DNA of 64,000 nucleotides from Asticcacaulis sp. AC466 (GCF_000495815.1 NZ_AWGE01000006.1:1-64000), one strand, 5' to 3'; numbered from the stretch's first letter, positions 37,084 to 46,945 are shown. Translations and numbers: made by a program. Notes: generated from the letters alone by a model not told the origin.

Positions 37084-38639
37084 TCTCTAAAATCCGTAAA
37101 ACAGCTGTTTTAAGCGCGGGCGCGGTTTTGAGTGTTGCCGCAGTGTTCGGCGCCGGAGCAGCCTTGGCGGAACCGAAAGCCTACGCAAATGCGTCGGTAG
37201 GCCATTCGGGTGCCGTATCCGGTATTCAGGTGCAAACCGGGGCGCCGGTGAAGGTTCAGGTGCTTAACCTGCCCAAGGGGCGCTCGGCGGTCATTGACCT
37301 TCCCGTCGACGCATCCGATGTCTTCGTCTCCAATCCGGCCGTAGCAGATGCCGTTTTGCGTACGTCGCGCCGAATCTTTGTGCTGGGCGTTGCGACAGGC
37401 AGTTCGGACGCCATCTTCTTCGACGGGATGGGCCGTCAAATCCTGAATTTGGCCATACGCGTCGATACGCCGACTGACGGCCTCAGCGATACCATCAGCC
37501 GGCTGTTCCCCGATGCGCACGTCGAGGTTCAGACGATGAACGGCTATGTCGTATTGTCCGGCATTGCCCAGAACGACGCTCAGGCGGCGCAAATTTCGCG
37601 CCTGGCGGAAAGTTATGCTGAAAAGCCGGAAAACGTACTCAACATGATGAGTATTGCGGGCAAGGATCAGGTTACGCTGAAGGTTAGAATTGTTGAGGTC
37701 AATCGGTCCGTTATCAAGCAACTTGGCCTGTCGACCGACATCACCTACAGCTACGGCACACAGTCCTACAGTTTCGGCAATTCGTCAGGCTACAGCACCA
37801 ATGGTGCGTTCCAGGGCGGCAAGGGCGCCTGCTATAATCAGGCGGGTACAGCCACCTTTAACGGGACCAATACGAATGTAGTCGGAACTCCCGGCGCGGG
37901 TAATTCCAGCACGACGACCAACACGGGTACGGCCTCTTATGGCATGTCAAACAAATCCTGCCTTCAGGCCTTTGAACGCGTAGGGTTAGCCCGTACTCTG
38001 GCGGAGCCCAACCTGACTGCTGTCTCCGGTGAATCGGCGAAGTTTTTGGCCGGTGGTGAATTCCCCGTGCCGGGTGGGACCGATTCGCAGGGCCGTGTTT
38101 CCATTGAATTCAAACCGTTCGGTGTCGGCCTCGGCTTTACGCCGGTCGTCTTGTCCGGCGGTCGAATTTCTTTGAAAATTTCCACCGAAATATCTGAACT
38201 GACCAATGTTGGGTCCTTGGTGGTGGGCAGCACATTGACCATTCCGGGTCTGACGGTCCGCCGTGCCGAAACCAGCGTGGAAATGCAATCGGGTTCATCC
38301 CTGATGATCGCTGGCCTGCTTCAATCCAAGTTCAAGCAGTCGATCGATAGTTTGCCCGGCCTGACCTCCGTACCGGTGCTTGGCGCGCTGTTCCGTTCGC
38401 GCGATTTCCTAGACGACCAGACGGAAATGGTTGTTCTGGTCACGCCGTATATCGTCGATCCGACGCATCCCGCAAACATGCAGACGCCAGCGGACAATCT
38501 GCGCCCGGCGAACGATCTGAACACGGTCTTCATGGGTAACCTCAACGAAATCATCAAGAAAAAGGGCGGCGAAATCGCGGGCGACGCTGGCGGAGAGACC
38601 GCTGGTTATCAGGCGCCCGTCGGCTACGTGATTGAATAG
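37080..38639 (+). CDS. cpaC: Flp pilus secretin CpaC (RcpA)
   Basis: The 519-residue outer-membrane secretin of the Tad pilus. A signal peptide of about 30 residues ends AALAEP. The pilus N-domain (VKVQVLNLPKGRSAVIDLP, then VFVSNPAVADAVL) is at about 55-120, a BON-like domain lies at about 140-190 and the secretin domain (VTLKVRIVEVNRSVIKQLG onward) at about 195-470. The secretin end block VPVLGALFRSRDF and VLVTPYIV is intact. A Gly/Ser/Thr/Asn-rich insert with two cysteines at about 225-300 interrupts the secretin N-terminal part. Confidence 0.95.
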   Translation: MISKIRKTAVLSAGAVLSVAAVFGAGAALAEPKAYANASVGHSGAVSGIQVQTGAPVKVQVLNLPKGRSAVIDLPVDASDVFVSNPAVADAVLRTSRRIFVLGVATGSSDAIFFDGMGRQILNLAIRVDTPTDGLSDTISRLFPDAHVEVQTMNGYVVLSGIAQNDAQAAQISRLAESYAEKPENVLNMMSIAGKDQVTLKVRIVEVNRSVIKQLGLSTDITYSYGTQSYSFGNSSGYSTNGAFQGGKGACYNQAGTATFNGTNTNVVGTPGAGNSSTTTNTGTASYGMSNKSCLQAFERVGLARTLAEPNLTAVSGESAKFLAGGEFPVPGGTDSQGRVSIEFKPFGVGLGFTPVVLSGGRISLKISTEISELTNVGSLVVGSTLTIPGLTVRRAETSVEMQSGSSLMIAGLLQSKFKQSIDSLPGLTSVPVLGALFRSRDFLDDQTEMVVLVTPYIVDPTHPANMQTPADNLRPANDLNTVFMGNLNEIIKKKGGEIAGDAGGETAGYQAPVGYVIE

Positions 38640-38647
38640 GAGCTGTC

Positions 38648-39346
38648 ATGACTGCATTTCTTTTCAAACCCACCCTAAAGGTTGCCGCGTTATTGGCTGC
38701 TTCGGGCTTTGGCTTGGTCGCCTGCACGACGACGACGGGCAGCCATGCCAATCTGAACACGCCTAAGCCTATAACGCCGATTGATCAGTATCCACTTCAG
38801 GCGCAAACCCTTCGCAAGACGATCAACCTGCGTATCAATCCCAATGGCCTGTCGCAGAATCAGCGGACCGCGCTGGATCAGATAGCCGATAAGGCCAACT
38901 GGATAGATGGCGAACCGGTAAATGTTGAAATCGTCACCAGCGGCGAACCGGGCGCGATCTCAGCCGGTCGCGGTGTCGTTTCCTATCTGCGCGGCCGGGA
39001 TGTGGCAGAACCGAATTTGACGATCCTGAGCGCCCGTGAACAACCGACCGATATCATTACCGTCAATATGGTATTTTACCGGGCCCGGACTTACGCCTGT
39101 AATCAGTCATGGGAAAACCTCAGTCAGACCTTCAATAATGGGCCCTATGACAATTTTGGCTGTGCGGTGAATGCTAATCTGGCGGCCCAGATTGCAGACC
39201 CGCGTGACCTGGATAGTCCGCGCACGGCTACGCCCACCGATGCAACTCGGAAAACGACGATTATCGGCAAGTATCAGAAGGGTGACGTGACATCGGCGCA
39301 GGCCGATTCCGCCGCCGAAGCCAAGATTTCGCAAGCCATTAACTAA
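38648..39346 (+). CDS. cpaD: Pilus assembly lipoprotein CpaD
   Basis: A 232-residue CpaD-family protein. The signal ends in the lipobox GLVAC, so cysteine at about residue 26 should be lipidated and the protein anchored to the outer membrane. The body resembles OmpA/DUF2875-type periplasmic domains (NGLSQNQRTALDQIADKA), as expected of CpaD, and includes NFGCAVNANLAAQIADPRDL, the most conserved family segment. It helps localise or stabilise the CpaC secretin. It begins eight bases after cpaC. Confidence 0.93.
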   Translation: MTAFLFKPTLKVAALLAASGFGLVACTTTTGSHANLNTPKPITPIDQYPLQAQTLRKTINLRINPNGLSQNQRTALDQIADKANWIDGEPVNVEIVTSGEPGAISAGRGVVSYLRGRDVAEPNLTILSAREQPTDIITVNMVFYRARTYACNQSWENLSQTFNNGPYDNFGCAVNANLAAQIADPRDLDSPRTATPTDATRKTTIIGKYQKGDVTSAQADSAAEAKISQAIN

Positions 39347-39397
39347 CACACCCGAATCGACCCCCGGCCAGCAACATTTGGCAGAGCAAGGCAGACC

Positions 39398-40879
39398 ATG
39401 GTAAACCCCGCCAAACATACCGATCCGTTCGACAGCCTCGACGACCTTGATGACGAGTTCATCGACTACAAGGCGCGTTTGGATGCTGAGGATGACTATG
39501 GCAGCCAGGCGGCCGCTCAACGCGTTGACGAGCCGGTGAGTGATCCCTTTGCCGACGATGATTTTGACACGGCTGAAGCCTTCGAGCCGGAAATGGCGAC
39601 GCAACGCCAAGCGTTTGCCACGCCGGCGGCAGCGTCCTCACCACTGGGCTTGCATAGCATCGCAGAAGATGAAGATATTGGTGCGGTCTCAATTCCTCGC
39701 ATTACGATTCATTTTTTCCCCGAAAGCGAAGTCTCGCTTGCCGCATGTGATACGGCCTCCCTCGATCGTCGAATGGCCCGTGCGCAGTGTATCGTCCGCC
39801 GGGGTGGCATTTCGGAAGCTATCGACACTTACCGCCATGAACCGACGCCGTCCTTGATTTTTGTCGAAAGCGCGGCGCGGGGGCGCGACCTTCTGGATCA
39901 GCTTGGGCAATTGGCCGAAGTGTGCGACGCTAACACCAAGGTGGTGGTCATCGGCGCCCATAACGACATTTCTCTTTATCGGGAATTGATCCGTCAGGGC
40001 GTCAGCGAATATATGGTGTTGCCGGTTCAGCCGCTGCAACTGATCAAGACGACGGCCGGGCTGTTTGACGATCCGGAAACGCCGTTTGTCGGTCGCACCA
40101 TAGCCTTTGTTGGCGCGCGCGGCGGTGCCGGCTCGTCATCCATCGCCCACAATTTCGCCTATAATCTGTCAGAACAGATGCAGTCGAACACGGTTATTGT
40201 CGACTATGACCTGCCGTTCGGCACGGCGGGTTTGGATTTCAATCAAGACCCACTGCACGGCATGGCCGATGCGCTCAATGAACCGGAACGTCTGGACAAC
40301 GTGCTGCTGGACCGCATGCTGACCAAGTGCACGGAGCGTTTGTCGCTGTTTTCTGCGCCGGCAACGCTTGATCAGGACTATACGGCGGATCAGGAAACCT
40401 ACGAAGAAGTCACCCGCAAGATCCGCGCAGCCGCGCCATATATCGTCATGGATTTGCCGCACATCTGGACGCCGTGGCTGAAATCGAACCTGATTTCCGC
40501 CGATGAGGTTATCATCGTTGCCACGCCGGATCTGGCCTCATTGCGCAATGCCAAAAACATCATCGACCTGCTCAAGCAGTACCGGCCGAACGACACGCCG
40601 CCGCGTCTGGTGCTTAACCAGATGGACATGCCGGGGCGCCCGGAAATTCCGGTGAAAGACTTTACCGCCGCGCTTGGCGTCGAGCCCGCGGTACTCATTC
40701 CCTTCGATGCCAAGCTGTTTGGTCAGGCCTCGAATAATGGCCAGATGATCGCCGAATGCGGTCCGGCCTCCAAAGTGGCTGACAGCCTCATGCAACTGAC
40801 TTCGAAAGTCACCGGCCGAAATCCGGAACTCAAGACGAAAAAGTCGGTATCCTTCCTCGCCAACCTCTTCAAGAAGTAA
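39398..40879 (+). CDS. cpaE: Pilus localisation ATPase-like protein CpaE (TadZ)
   Basis: A 493-residue protein with an acidic, disordered N-terminus (about 1-100), a receiver-like domain (about 105-220) and a MinD/ParA-like domain (about 232-470). The deviant Walker A is RGGAGSSS near residue 240, where the lysines expected of KGGxGKS are absent, a feature reported for TadZ proteins. Other MinD segments remain (VIVDYDLPFGTAGLDF, VMDLPHIWTPW, RLVLNQMDMPGRPEI). CpaE directs the pilus machine to the cell pole. It sits between cpaD and cpaF. Confidence 0.94.
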   Translation: MVNPAKHTDPFDSLDDLDDEFIDYKARLDAEDDYGSQAAAQRVDEPVSDPFADDDFDTAEAFEPEMATQRQAFATPAAASSPLGLHSIAEDEDIGAVSIPRITIHFFPESEVSLAACDTASLDRRMARAQCIVRRGGISEAIDTYRHEPTPSLIFVESAARGRDLLDQLGQLAEVCDANTKVVVIGAHNDISLYRELIRQGVSEYMVLPVQPLQLIKTTAGLFDDPETPFVGRTIAFVGARGGAGSSSIAHNFAYNLSEQMQSNTVIVDYDLPFGTAGLDFNQDPLHGMADALNEPERLDNVLLDRMLTKCTERLSLFSAPATLDQDYTADQETYEEVTRKIRAAAPYIVMDLPHIWTPWLKSNLISADEVIIVATPDLASLRNAKNIIDLLKQYRPNDTPPRLVLNQMDMPGRPEIPVKDFTAALGVEPAVLIPFDAKLFGQASNNGQMIAECGPASKVADSLMQLTSKVTGRNPELKTKKSVSFLANLFKK

Positions 40880-40891
40880 GGCACACGCAAC

Positions 40892-42520
40892 GTGTTTGGA
40901 AAACGTCCGACAGATGACAAAAAGGCATCGATGGCGGCGCGGCCAGCGTCGGCACCGGCGTCGCCTTCGGAGGTAAAGCCGCAGGCGCTTAGCCAGGGCG
41001 TGAGTAATGCTGCGCCGCCACCCGCCTCCGCCAATTCGGACATCGCCACCCGTCCCCAGAAACTCGACGCCAAGACGCCGTCGCAAAACACAGCGCCCAA
41101 GGTGGCACTGCCTGAATTGAGCCAGGAAAAACGTGTTGGCGGTTCATCCGGTGACAAGGCAGCCAACGGCGCGGCAAACACGAAGCTGGCTATGGGCCTC
41201 GAGCAGATGCACCAGGCGCAGGCCGTGACAGAGATCGTGCGCGAGCAGTCCGATTACTATCACGCCACCAAAACCGCGATCTTCAATGCGCTTCTGAACA
41301 CGATCGACCTGTCGCAACTGGCATCGCTCGATCACAAGGCGGCGTCGGAAGAAATTCGTGACATCGTCGCCGAACTGGTGGCGATCAAAAACGTTTCGAT
41401 GTCGGTGGCGGAACAGGACAACCTTGTCCAGGATATCATAAACGACGTCCTGGGCTACGGGCCGCTCGAGCCTTTGCTGGCGCGCGACGACATCGCCGAT
41501 ATCATGGTCAATGGCGCGACCCGTGTCTTCATCGAAGTCGGCGGCAAGGTTCAACTGACGAATGTGCGTTTCCGCGACAATCAACAACTGATGAACATCT
41601 GCCAGCGTATCGTCAGCCAGGTAGGTCGACGCGTCGATGAAAGTTCGCCGATTTGCGACGCCCGCTTGCCGGACGGCTCGCGTGTCAACGTCATCGCGCC
41701 GCCGCTGGCGCTCGACGGTCCAACGCTCACCATTCGTAAGTTCAAAAAAGACAAACTGACAATGCGCAACCTGGTGGAGTTCGGCTCCATCAGCCCGGAA
41801 GGGGCGCGCGTCCTCGGTGTCATCGGTGCCTCGCGCTGCAACGTTCTGATCTCCGGCGGTACCGGTTCCGGAAAGACAACCTTGCTGAATACCATGACGG
41901 CCTTCATCGATCCGACCGAACGGGTCGTGACCTGCGAGGACGCCGCCGAACTGCAACTGCAACAGCCGCACGTGGTGCGTCTGGAAACCCGGCCGCCCAA
42001 CCTGGAGGGGCAGGGGACTATCACCATGCGCGACCTCGTCAAGAACTGTCTGCGTATGCGTCCCGAACGCATCATCGTCGGCGAAGTCCGTGGCCCGGAG
42101 GCTTTCGACCTCCTCCAGGCCATGAATACCGGCCACGACGGTTCGATGGGGACGCTGCACGCCAACTCCCCGCGTGAAGCCGTTTCACGTCTCGAGTCGA
42201 TGATTACAATGGGTGGTTACGGCCTGCCGTCGCGGACGATCCGTGAAATGATCGTTGGGTCGATCGACCTGATCATCCAGGCCGCCCGTCTGCGCGACGG
42301 TTCGCGCCGCATTACCCACGTGACCGAAGTCCTAGGCCTGGAAGGTGATGTTATCGTCACCCAGGACCTGTTCCTCTATGAAATCGAGGGTGAAGACAAG
42401 CAGGGCAAGATTATCGGTCGCCATCGTTCAACCGGCATTGGCCGCCCGCGGTTCTGGGACCGCGCCAAATATTATGGCCTCGAGCGCGAGCTGGCCGAAG
42501 CCCTAGACGCGTCCGAGTAA
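40892..42520 (+). CDS. cpaF: Pilus assembly ATPase CpaF (TadA)
   Basis: The 542-residue secretion ATPase that drives Flp pilus extension and retraction. The first 90 residues are Ala/Ser/Pro-rich and disordered. The N-terminal domain covers about 120-300 (VLGYGPLEPLLARDDIADIM) and the RecA-like domain follows with Walker A GGTGSGKTT around 322-330, VVRLETRPPNLEGQG, the Walker B/Asp-box region RIIVGEVRGPEAFDLLQA and the His box SMGTLHANS. The start is GTG, 12 bases after cpaE; four bases separate its stop from tadB. Confidence 0.96.
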   Translation: MFGKRPTDDKKASMAARPASAPASPSEVKPQALSQGVSNAAPPPASANSDIATRPQKLDAKTPSQNTAPKVALPELSQEKRVGGSSGDKAANGAANTKLAMGLEQMHQAQAVTEIVREQSDYYHATKTAIFNALLNTIDLSQLASLDHKAASEEIRDIVAELVAIKNVSMSVAEQDNLVQDIINDVLGYGPLEPLLARDDIADIMVNGATRVFIEVGGKVQLTNVRFRDNQQLMNICQRIVSQVGRRVDESSPICDARLPDGSRVNVIAPPLALDGPTLTIRKFKKDKLTMRNLVEFGSISPEGARVLGVIGASRCNVLISGGTGSGKTTLLNTMTAFIDPTERVVTCEDAAELQLQQPHVVRLETRPPNLEGQGTITMRDLVKNCLRMRPERIIVGEVRGPEAFDLLQAMNTGHDGSMGTLHANSPREAVSRLESMITMGGYGLPSRTIREMIVGSIDLIIQAARLRDGSRRITHVTEVLGLEGDVIVTQDLFLYEIEGEDKQGKIIGRHRSTGIGRPRFWDRAKYYGLERELAEALDASE

Positions 42521-42524
42521 AACC

Positions 42525-43526
42525 ATGCTTTTAACCCTTTTGATCGCTTTTCTGAGCTTCGTGATCCTGGCCAGCCTGGGCTACGCCATAACCGGTGGCG
42601 GAAGCGGATCTTCGGCAGCCCTGACCAAGCGCACCCAGACTATTGGCCTTGGAACCAGCACGCGCGCCAAGCACCGTCAAAAGGCTCAGGCAAAGACGCC
42701 GGAAGAGCGCCGCAAACAGATCAGCGAACAGCTCAAAGAGGCGGAAAAGCGTGAGCGCAAGGCGCGACTTACACTGCGTGCCCGCATGTTGCACGCGGGG
42801 CTTGAGCCGGACGTCGCCAAGTTCTGGATATTCAGTGCCATTCTGGGCGTCGTCGCCTTTTTCCCCCCTTTTATTTTTCTTGGCCAGATGCCGGTCTGGG
42901 GCCGTCTGTTGGTTGGACTGGGCGCATCGTTCATCGCTTGCTACGGCTTACCCCGTTGGGTGCTCGGCATGATGGCCGGCAAACGCGTCAAGAAATTCAC
43001 CGAGGAATTTCCCAATGCCATGGATATTATTGTTCGCGGTATCAAATCGGGCTTGCCGGTCAATGATGGTCTGAAACTGGTTGCCAAGGAATGTCACGCG
43101 CCGCTCGGGCCGGAATTCCAAAGACTGGTCGAAAACGTAGGCGTCGGTATGTCGCTCGACGGTGCGCTGGAAAAAATGAGCGAGCGTATCCCGGCGCCGG
43201 AATTGCGCTTCTTCGCCATTGTCATTTCCATCCAGGCCAAGACCGGCGGCAACCTGTCGGAAGCGCTCGGTAACCTGTCGAACGTGCTGCGCGCGCGGAA
43301 GATGATGGGGGAAAAGATCAAGGCGCTGTCATCCGAAGCGATTGCCTCGGCCTCGATTATTGGGGTTCTGCCACCTGGCGTCGGCACTATGATCGCGTTG
43401 ACGCGGCCGGAATATATCGCGCCGATGTTCACCGATGTCCGCGGGCAGCTGATGTTGTTGGGCGGCGCGGTTTGGATGTTCATGGGCATCATGATGATGC
43501 GCAAGATGATCAACTTTAAATTTTAG
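42525..43526 (+). CDS. tadB: Tad pilus inner-membrane platform protein TadB (CpaG)
   Basis: A 333-residue polytopic protein of the GspF/TadB family that forms, with TadC, the platform moved by CpaF. It has an N-terminal helix, a basic coiled-coil-like cytoplasmic stretch (about 55-85), two helices (about 100-140), the T2SSF domain (FPNAMDIIVRGIKSGLPVNDG, about 170-290) and C-terminal helices. Glutamate-rich KTGGNLSEALGNLS is characteristic. It is coupled to cpaF and tadC. Confidence 0.95.
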   Translation: MLLTLLIAFLSFVILASLGYAITGGGSGSSAALTKRTQTIGLGTSTRAKHRQKAQAKTPEERRKQISEQLKEAEKRERKARLTLRARMLHAGLEPDVAKFWIFSAILGVVAFFPPFIFLGQMPVWGRLLVGLGASFIACYGLPRWVLGMMAGKRVKKFTEEFPNAMDIIVRGIKSGLPVNDGLKLVAKECHAPLGPEFQRLVENVGVGMSLDGALEKMSERIPAPELRFFAIVISIQAKTGGNLSEALGNLSNVLRARKMMGEKIKALSSEAIASASIIGVLPPGVGTMIALTRPEYIAPMFTDVRGQLMLLGGAVWMFMGIMMMRKMINFKF

Positions 43527-43534
43527 GGGGGCAT

Positions 43535-44551
43535 ATGAAAGACTTCGCTGCATTCATCATGAACCCCGGCAATCTGATCGCCGGCGTCGTGGCCATCCTG
43601 GCCTTTCTGACCTTTGTCACCTTGGGTCGCAGCATGACGTCGGGCGATCAGCTCGACAAACGTATGAAGTCGGTGGCCAACCGTCGTGAGGAACTGCGCC
43701 GACTGTCACGTCAGAATGTGGGCAAGGACGGTGCGGGCGGCTTGCGGCAAAGGGATGAAGGCCTGGCGCACAACGTCGTTGATCGTCTTAACCTGAAGAC
43801 CCTTCTGGAAGACCCCAAGGTGGTCGAAAACCTGGCCATGGCGGGCTACCGCGGGCCCAAGCCTGTCTCCACCTTCTATTTCTTTCGCTTTGCCATGCCC
43901 TTCGTCTTGGGCGCCATTGCCGCCTTTGAGATGTTCGTGGTGGATGTCGGGCACTATTCGTTTCAGATCAAGATGTTGATCATAGTTGGAGCTTTCGTCA
44001 TCGGCTATTATGCGCCGAACATCTATATCAAAAACCGCGCGACGAAGCGTCGTCTGTCGATCATGCAGGCCTTTCCGGACTCGCTTGATCTGTTGCTGAT
44101 TTCGGTCGAAGCGGGTATGTCGATTGAAACGGCTCTGCAAAAAGTGGCTGCCGAAATGGGGCCGTCTTCGATCGAACTGGCCGAAGAACTGTCCCTGTTG
44201 GTGGCGGAGCTTTCCTATCTCCCAGAGCGTCGTCAGGCCTATGATGGGTTGGCCAGACGCACCGGCCATCCGGGTATTAAGTCGGTGTGTACGGCTATGG
44301 TGCAGGCGGAAAAATACGGCACCCCCCTCGGTACGGCCCTGCGTGTCATGGCCAAGGAAAACCGTGATATGCGTCTGTCGGCCGCCGAAAAGAAGGCCGC
44401 TGCATTGCCGGCGCAGCTAACCGTTCCGATGATTGTTTTCTTCCTGCCGGTGTTGTTCCTGGTCATTCTTGGACCGGTCGTTCTGCGCGTCACGGATATG
44501 CAAAAGGCTAAGCCGGATGCGCCTGTGATCAATGGCGTCAGCACGAAATAA
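43535..44551 (+). CDS. tadC: Tad pilus inner-membrane platform protein TadC (CpaH)
   Basis: A 338-residue partner of TadB with the same T2SSF fold: N-terminal helix (LIAGVVAILAFLTFVTLG), central helices, the conserved FPDSLDLLLISVEAGMSIE (about 180-200), EKYGTPLGTALRVMAKE, and a C-terminal helix pair (PMIVFFLPVLFLVILGPVVL). It ends the plus-strand pilus operon, and a strong terminator follows. GGGGG lies eight bases before the start. Confidence 0.95.
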   Translation: MKDFAAFIMNPGNLIAGVVAILAFLTFVTLGRSMTSGDQLDKRMKSVANRREELRRLSRQNVGKDGAGGLRQRDEGLAHNVVDRLNLKTLLEDPKVVENLAMAGYRGPKPVSTFYFFRFAMPFVLGAIAAFEMFVVDVGHYSFQIKMLIIVGAFVIGYYAPNIYIKNRATKRRLSIMQAFPDSLDLLLISVEAGMSIETALQKVAAEMGPSSIELAEELSLLVAELSYLPERRQAYDGLARRTGHPGIKSVCTAMVQAEKYGTPLGTALRVMAKENRDMRLSAAEKKAAALPAQLTVPMIVFFLPVLFLVILGPVVLRVTDMQKAKPDAPVINGVSTK

Positions 44552-44578
44552 TAAACTTAATAAACTTATGTGTTCAAA

Positions 44579-44620
44579 AAAACAAAAGGCTTCGGGTGAA
44601 TGTCCGAAGCCTTTTGTTTT
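44579..44620. terminator. Strong bidirectional terminator after tadC
   Basis: A 17-bp perfect stem, AAAACAAAAGGCTTCGG (44579-44595) and its complement (44604-44620), encloses eight bases. A-rich and T-rich flanks on each side let it serve the pilus operon and the convergent nrdA transcript. Confidence 0.92.
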
Positions 44621-44805
44621 CGGATAACAGGCACTGCCCGTTTCGGGACGTGTACGCCAGACGCTACAGGCGTCCTCAAACTCTTGTGGATATGGCGGTT
44701 TGAAATGACACGTCGTTAGAGATGAGGCACGCGAGTGCCCATGGTGTACATATAGAAAACGCGGAGCCTTGGCCCCGCGTTGTGTATTGTCATATTCAGT
44801 GAAAC

Positions 44806-46683
44806 CTACTGACAGGCCAGGCACTCTTCGTAGTCGGTACGCGGCGTATCCATCTTTTCGACGACCTCGCGGGCTTCGGCGCCGGCGTGTGCTGCGCGCT
44901 GAACCGACTTAGAACGGAGATAGTATAGCGACTTGACGCCCTGTTCCCACGCAGTCCAGTGCAGCATGTGCAGATCCCACTTGTCGACATCGCCCGGCAG
45001 GAAGATGTTCAACGACTGCGACTGGCAAATTTCCGGCGTACGGTCGGCAGCCAGTTCAACCACCCAGCGCTGATCGATTTCGAAGGCGGTCTTGAACAGG
45101 TCTTTTTCATCCGGCGACAGGGCGTCCAGATGCTGGACGGACCCTTCATGCTGTACGATCGAGTCCCAGATTTCCGAGCTGTTCAACCCTTTTTCTTCGA
45201 GCAGGGCGACTAGATAAGGATTCTTGACGGCGAAGGACCCCGAAAGTGTCTTGTGCGTGTAGATGTTGGCCGGGATCGGCTCGATACCGGCTGAGGTGCC
45301 GCCGCAGATGATCGAAATCGAGGCGGTCGGGGCAATGGCCAGCTTGTGCGAGAAGCGTTCCATGACGCCGCGTTCCTCAGCATCGGGGCAGGCGCCGCGT
45401 TCTTCGGCCAGCTTGACCGACGCCTTGTCGGCTTCGCGGCGCAGATGCTTGAACAGGCGCATGTTCCATGACTTGGCCATGGCTGATTCGAAGGCCACGC
45501 CCTGGGCTTGCAGGAAGGAATGGAAGCCCATCAGGCCGAGGCCGACCGACCGTTCGCGCATGGCCGAGTAGATGGCGGGGTCCATGGACGACGGGGCGCA
45601 CTGGATGAATTCCTCCAGAACGTTGTCGAGGAAACGCATGATGTCTTCGATAAAGCCCGGCTGATCGCGCCACTCCAGGAAGGTTTCGGCATTGACTGAC
45701 GACAGGCAGCATACCGCTGTGCGGTCGCGGCCCTTGTGATCGACACCGGTATGCAGCATGATTTCCGAGCACAGGTTCGACTGGCGGACCTTCAGGCCCA
45801 GTTCGCGCTGGTGCGCGGGCATGGCACGGTTCACCGTGTCGGAGAAGATCAGGTAGGGTTCGCCGGTTTGCAGGCGAATCTCGAGGATTTTCTGCCACAG
45901 CGAACGGGCGTCGATGAAACGCAGGACTTCATTGTTCTTGGGCGAACGCAGGCCGAATGGTGTACCGTCGCGAACTGCTTCCATGAACTCGTCGGTGATG
46001 CCGATGCCGTGGTGCAGGTTGAGCGATTTGCGGTTGAAGTCGCCTGACGGCTTACGGATTTCGAGGAATTCTTCGATTTCCGGGTGGAAGACGTCGATAT
46101 AGACGGCGGCCGAACCGCGACGCAAGCTACCTTGCGAAATGGCCAGGGTCAGCGAGTCCATGACGCGGATGAACGGAATGATGCCGGAGGTCTGGCCGGC
46201 GCCCTTGACCTTTTCACCAATGGAGCGGACGCCGCCCCAGTAAGTGCCGATGCCGCCGCCGTTGGAGGCGAGGGCGACATTTTCATTCCAGGTCGAGACG
46301 ATGCCTTCGAGGTTGTCGGGCACGGCGTTGAGGAAGCACGAAATCGGCAGGCCGCGCGCCGCGCCGCCATTCGACAGGACTGGCGTCGCTGGCATGAACC
46401 AGAGGCGAGAGATGTAATCGTAGATGCGCTGGGCGTGCTCGGAGTCGTCGGCATAGGTGGTGGCGACACGCGCAAACATGTCCTGATAGGATTCGCCGGG
46501 CATCAGATAGCGGTCGTCTAGCGTCGTCTTGCCGAAATCGGTCAGCAGCGAATCGCGCGACGGGTCGGTGACGACATGCTTGACCAGCTTGAACTCCGGG
46601 CGCGCCTTGGGACGCACAGCCATATTCGCCTTGGTCGAGGGGGCTGCTGTTGATTCACGCTTGGCTGCTTCGTTCGCTGACAT
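44806..46683 (-). CDS. nrdA: Ribonucleoside-diphosphate reductase, alpha (large) subunit
   Basis: A 625-residue class I catalytic subunit that reduces ribonucleotides to deoxyribonucleotides. It lacks the N-terminal ATP-cone of E. coli NrdA and begins near the core fold. Recognisable pieces are RGLPISCFLNAVPD (first redox cysteine), SNLCSEI (the N-x-C-x-E active-site block that carries the thiyl radical), NGGGIGTYWGGVRSIGEKVKG and a C-terminal ECLACQ pair that shuttles electrons. The start at 46683 is chosen because the longer frame to 46749 runs into an NrdR box. The small radical-generating subunit NrdB is not in the window. Confidence 0.95.
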   Translation of the reverse strand: MSANEAAKRESTAAPSTKANMAVRPKARPEFKLVKHVVTDPSRDSLLTDFGKTTLDDRYLMPGESYQDMFARVATTYADDSEHAQRIYDYISRLWFMPATPVLSNGGAARGLPISCFLNAVPDNLEGIVSTWNENVALASNGGGIGTYWGGVRSIGEKVKGAGQTSGIIPFIRVMDSLTLAISQGSLRRGSAAVYIDVFHPEIEEFLEIRKPSGDFNRKSLNLHHGIGITDEFMEAVRDGTPFGLRSPKNNEVLRFIDARSLWQKILEIRLQTGEPYLIFSDTVNRAMPAHQRELGLKVRQSNLCSEIMLHTGVDHKGRDRTAVCCLSSVNAETFLEWRDQPGFIEDIMRFLDNVLEEFIQCAPSSMDPAIYSAMRERSVGLGLMGFHSFLQAQGVAFESAMAKSWNMRLFKHLRREADKASVKLAEERGACPDAEERGVMERFSHKLAIAPTASISIICGGTSAGIEPIPANIYTHKTLSGSFAVKNPYLVALLEEKGLNSSEIWDSIVQHEGSVQHLDALSPDEKDLFKTAFEIDQRWVVELAADRTPEICQSQSLNIFLPGDVDKWDLHMLHWTAWEQGVKSLYYLRSKSVQRAAHAGAEAREVVEKMDTPRTDYEECLACQ

Positions 46684-46746
46684 CTTCACTCTACCCTTAG
46701 TCTCAAACCGCTCCGTGCTCGGAGCTACCCATATGGGGGACGCAAA

Positions 46747-46793
46747 CAACTATATCTAGTGTGTTGGGCGCCCCCGCCGTCGATATATGGGGC
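46747..46793. promoter_or_regulatory. Pair of NrdR boxes upstream of nrdA
   Basis: Box 1 (46747-46762, CAACTATATCTAGTGT) matches 13 of 16 bases of the NrdR consensus ACACTATATATAGTGT. Box 2 (46778-46793) matches nine. Their centres are 31 bases apart, about three helical turns, as is usual for NrdR. NrdR represses ribonucleotide reductase genes when dATP is plentiful. Confidence 0.75.
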
Positions 46794-46945
46794 CATAGGC
46801 CAGAGTTTTCGTCAAGGATCAAGTCGATGTTTTGGCGAACTTTTTCGTTAATAAGGGGTTAAATTTCCGCTTTCTCCATACCGCTCAAAGGCTTGCGAAT
46901 GCGACACGAATTTTCGCCCGATTCACGAAAGCTGTGAACGAATCG

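Noticed and set aside
41144-42160. 338-codon minus-strand frame opposite cpaF
   Set aside because: Antisense to the ATPase gene, without recognisable motif.
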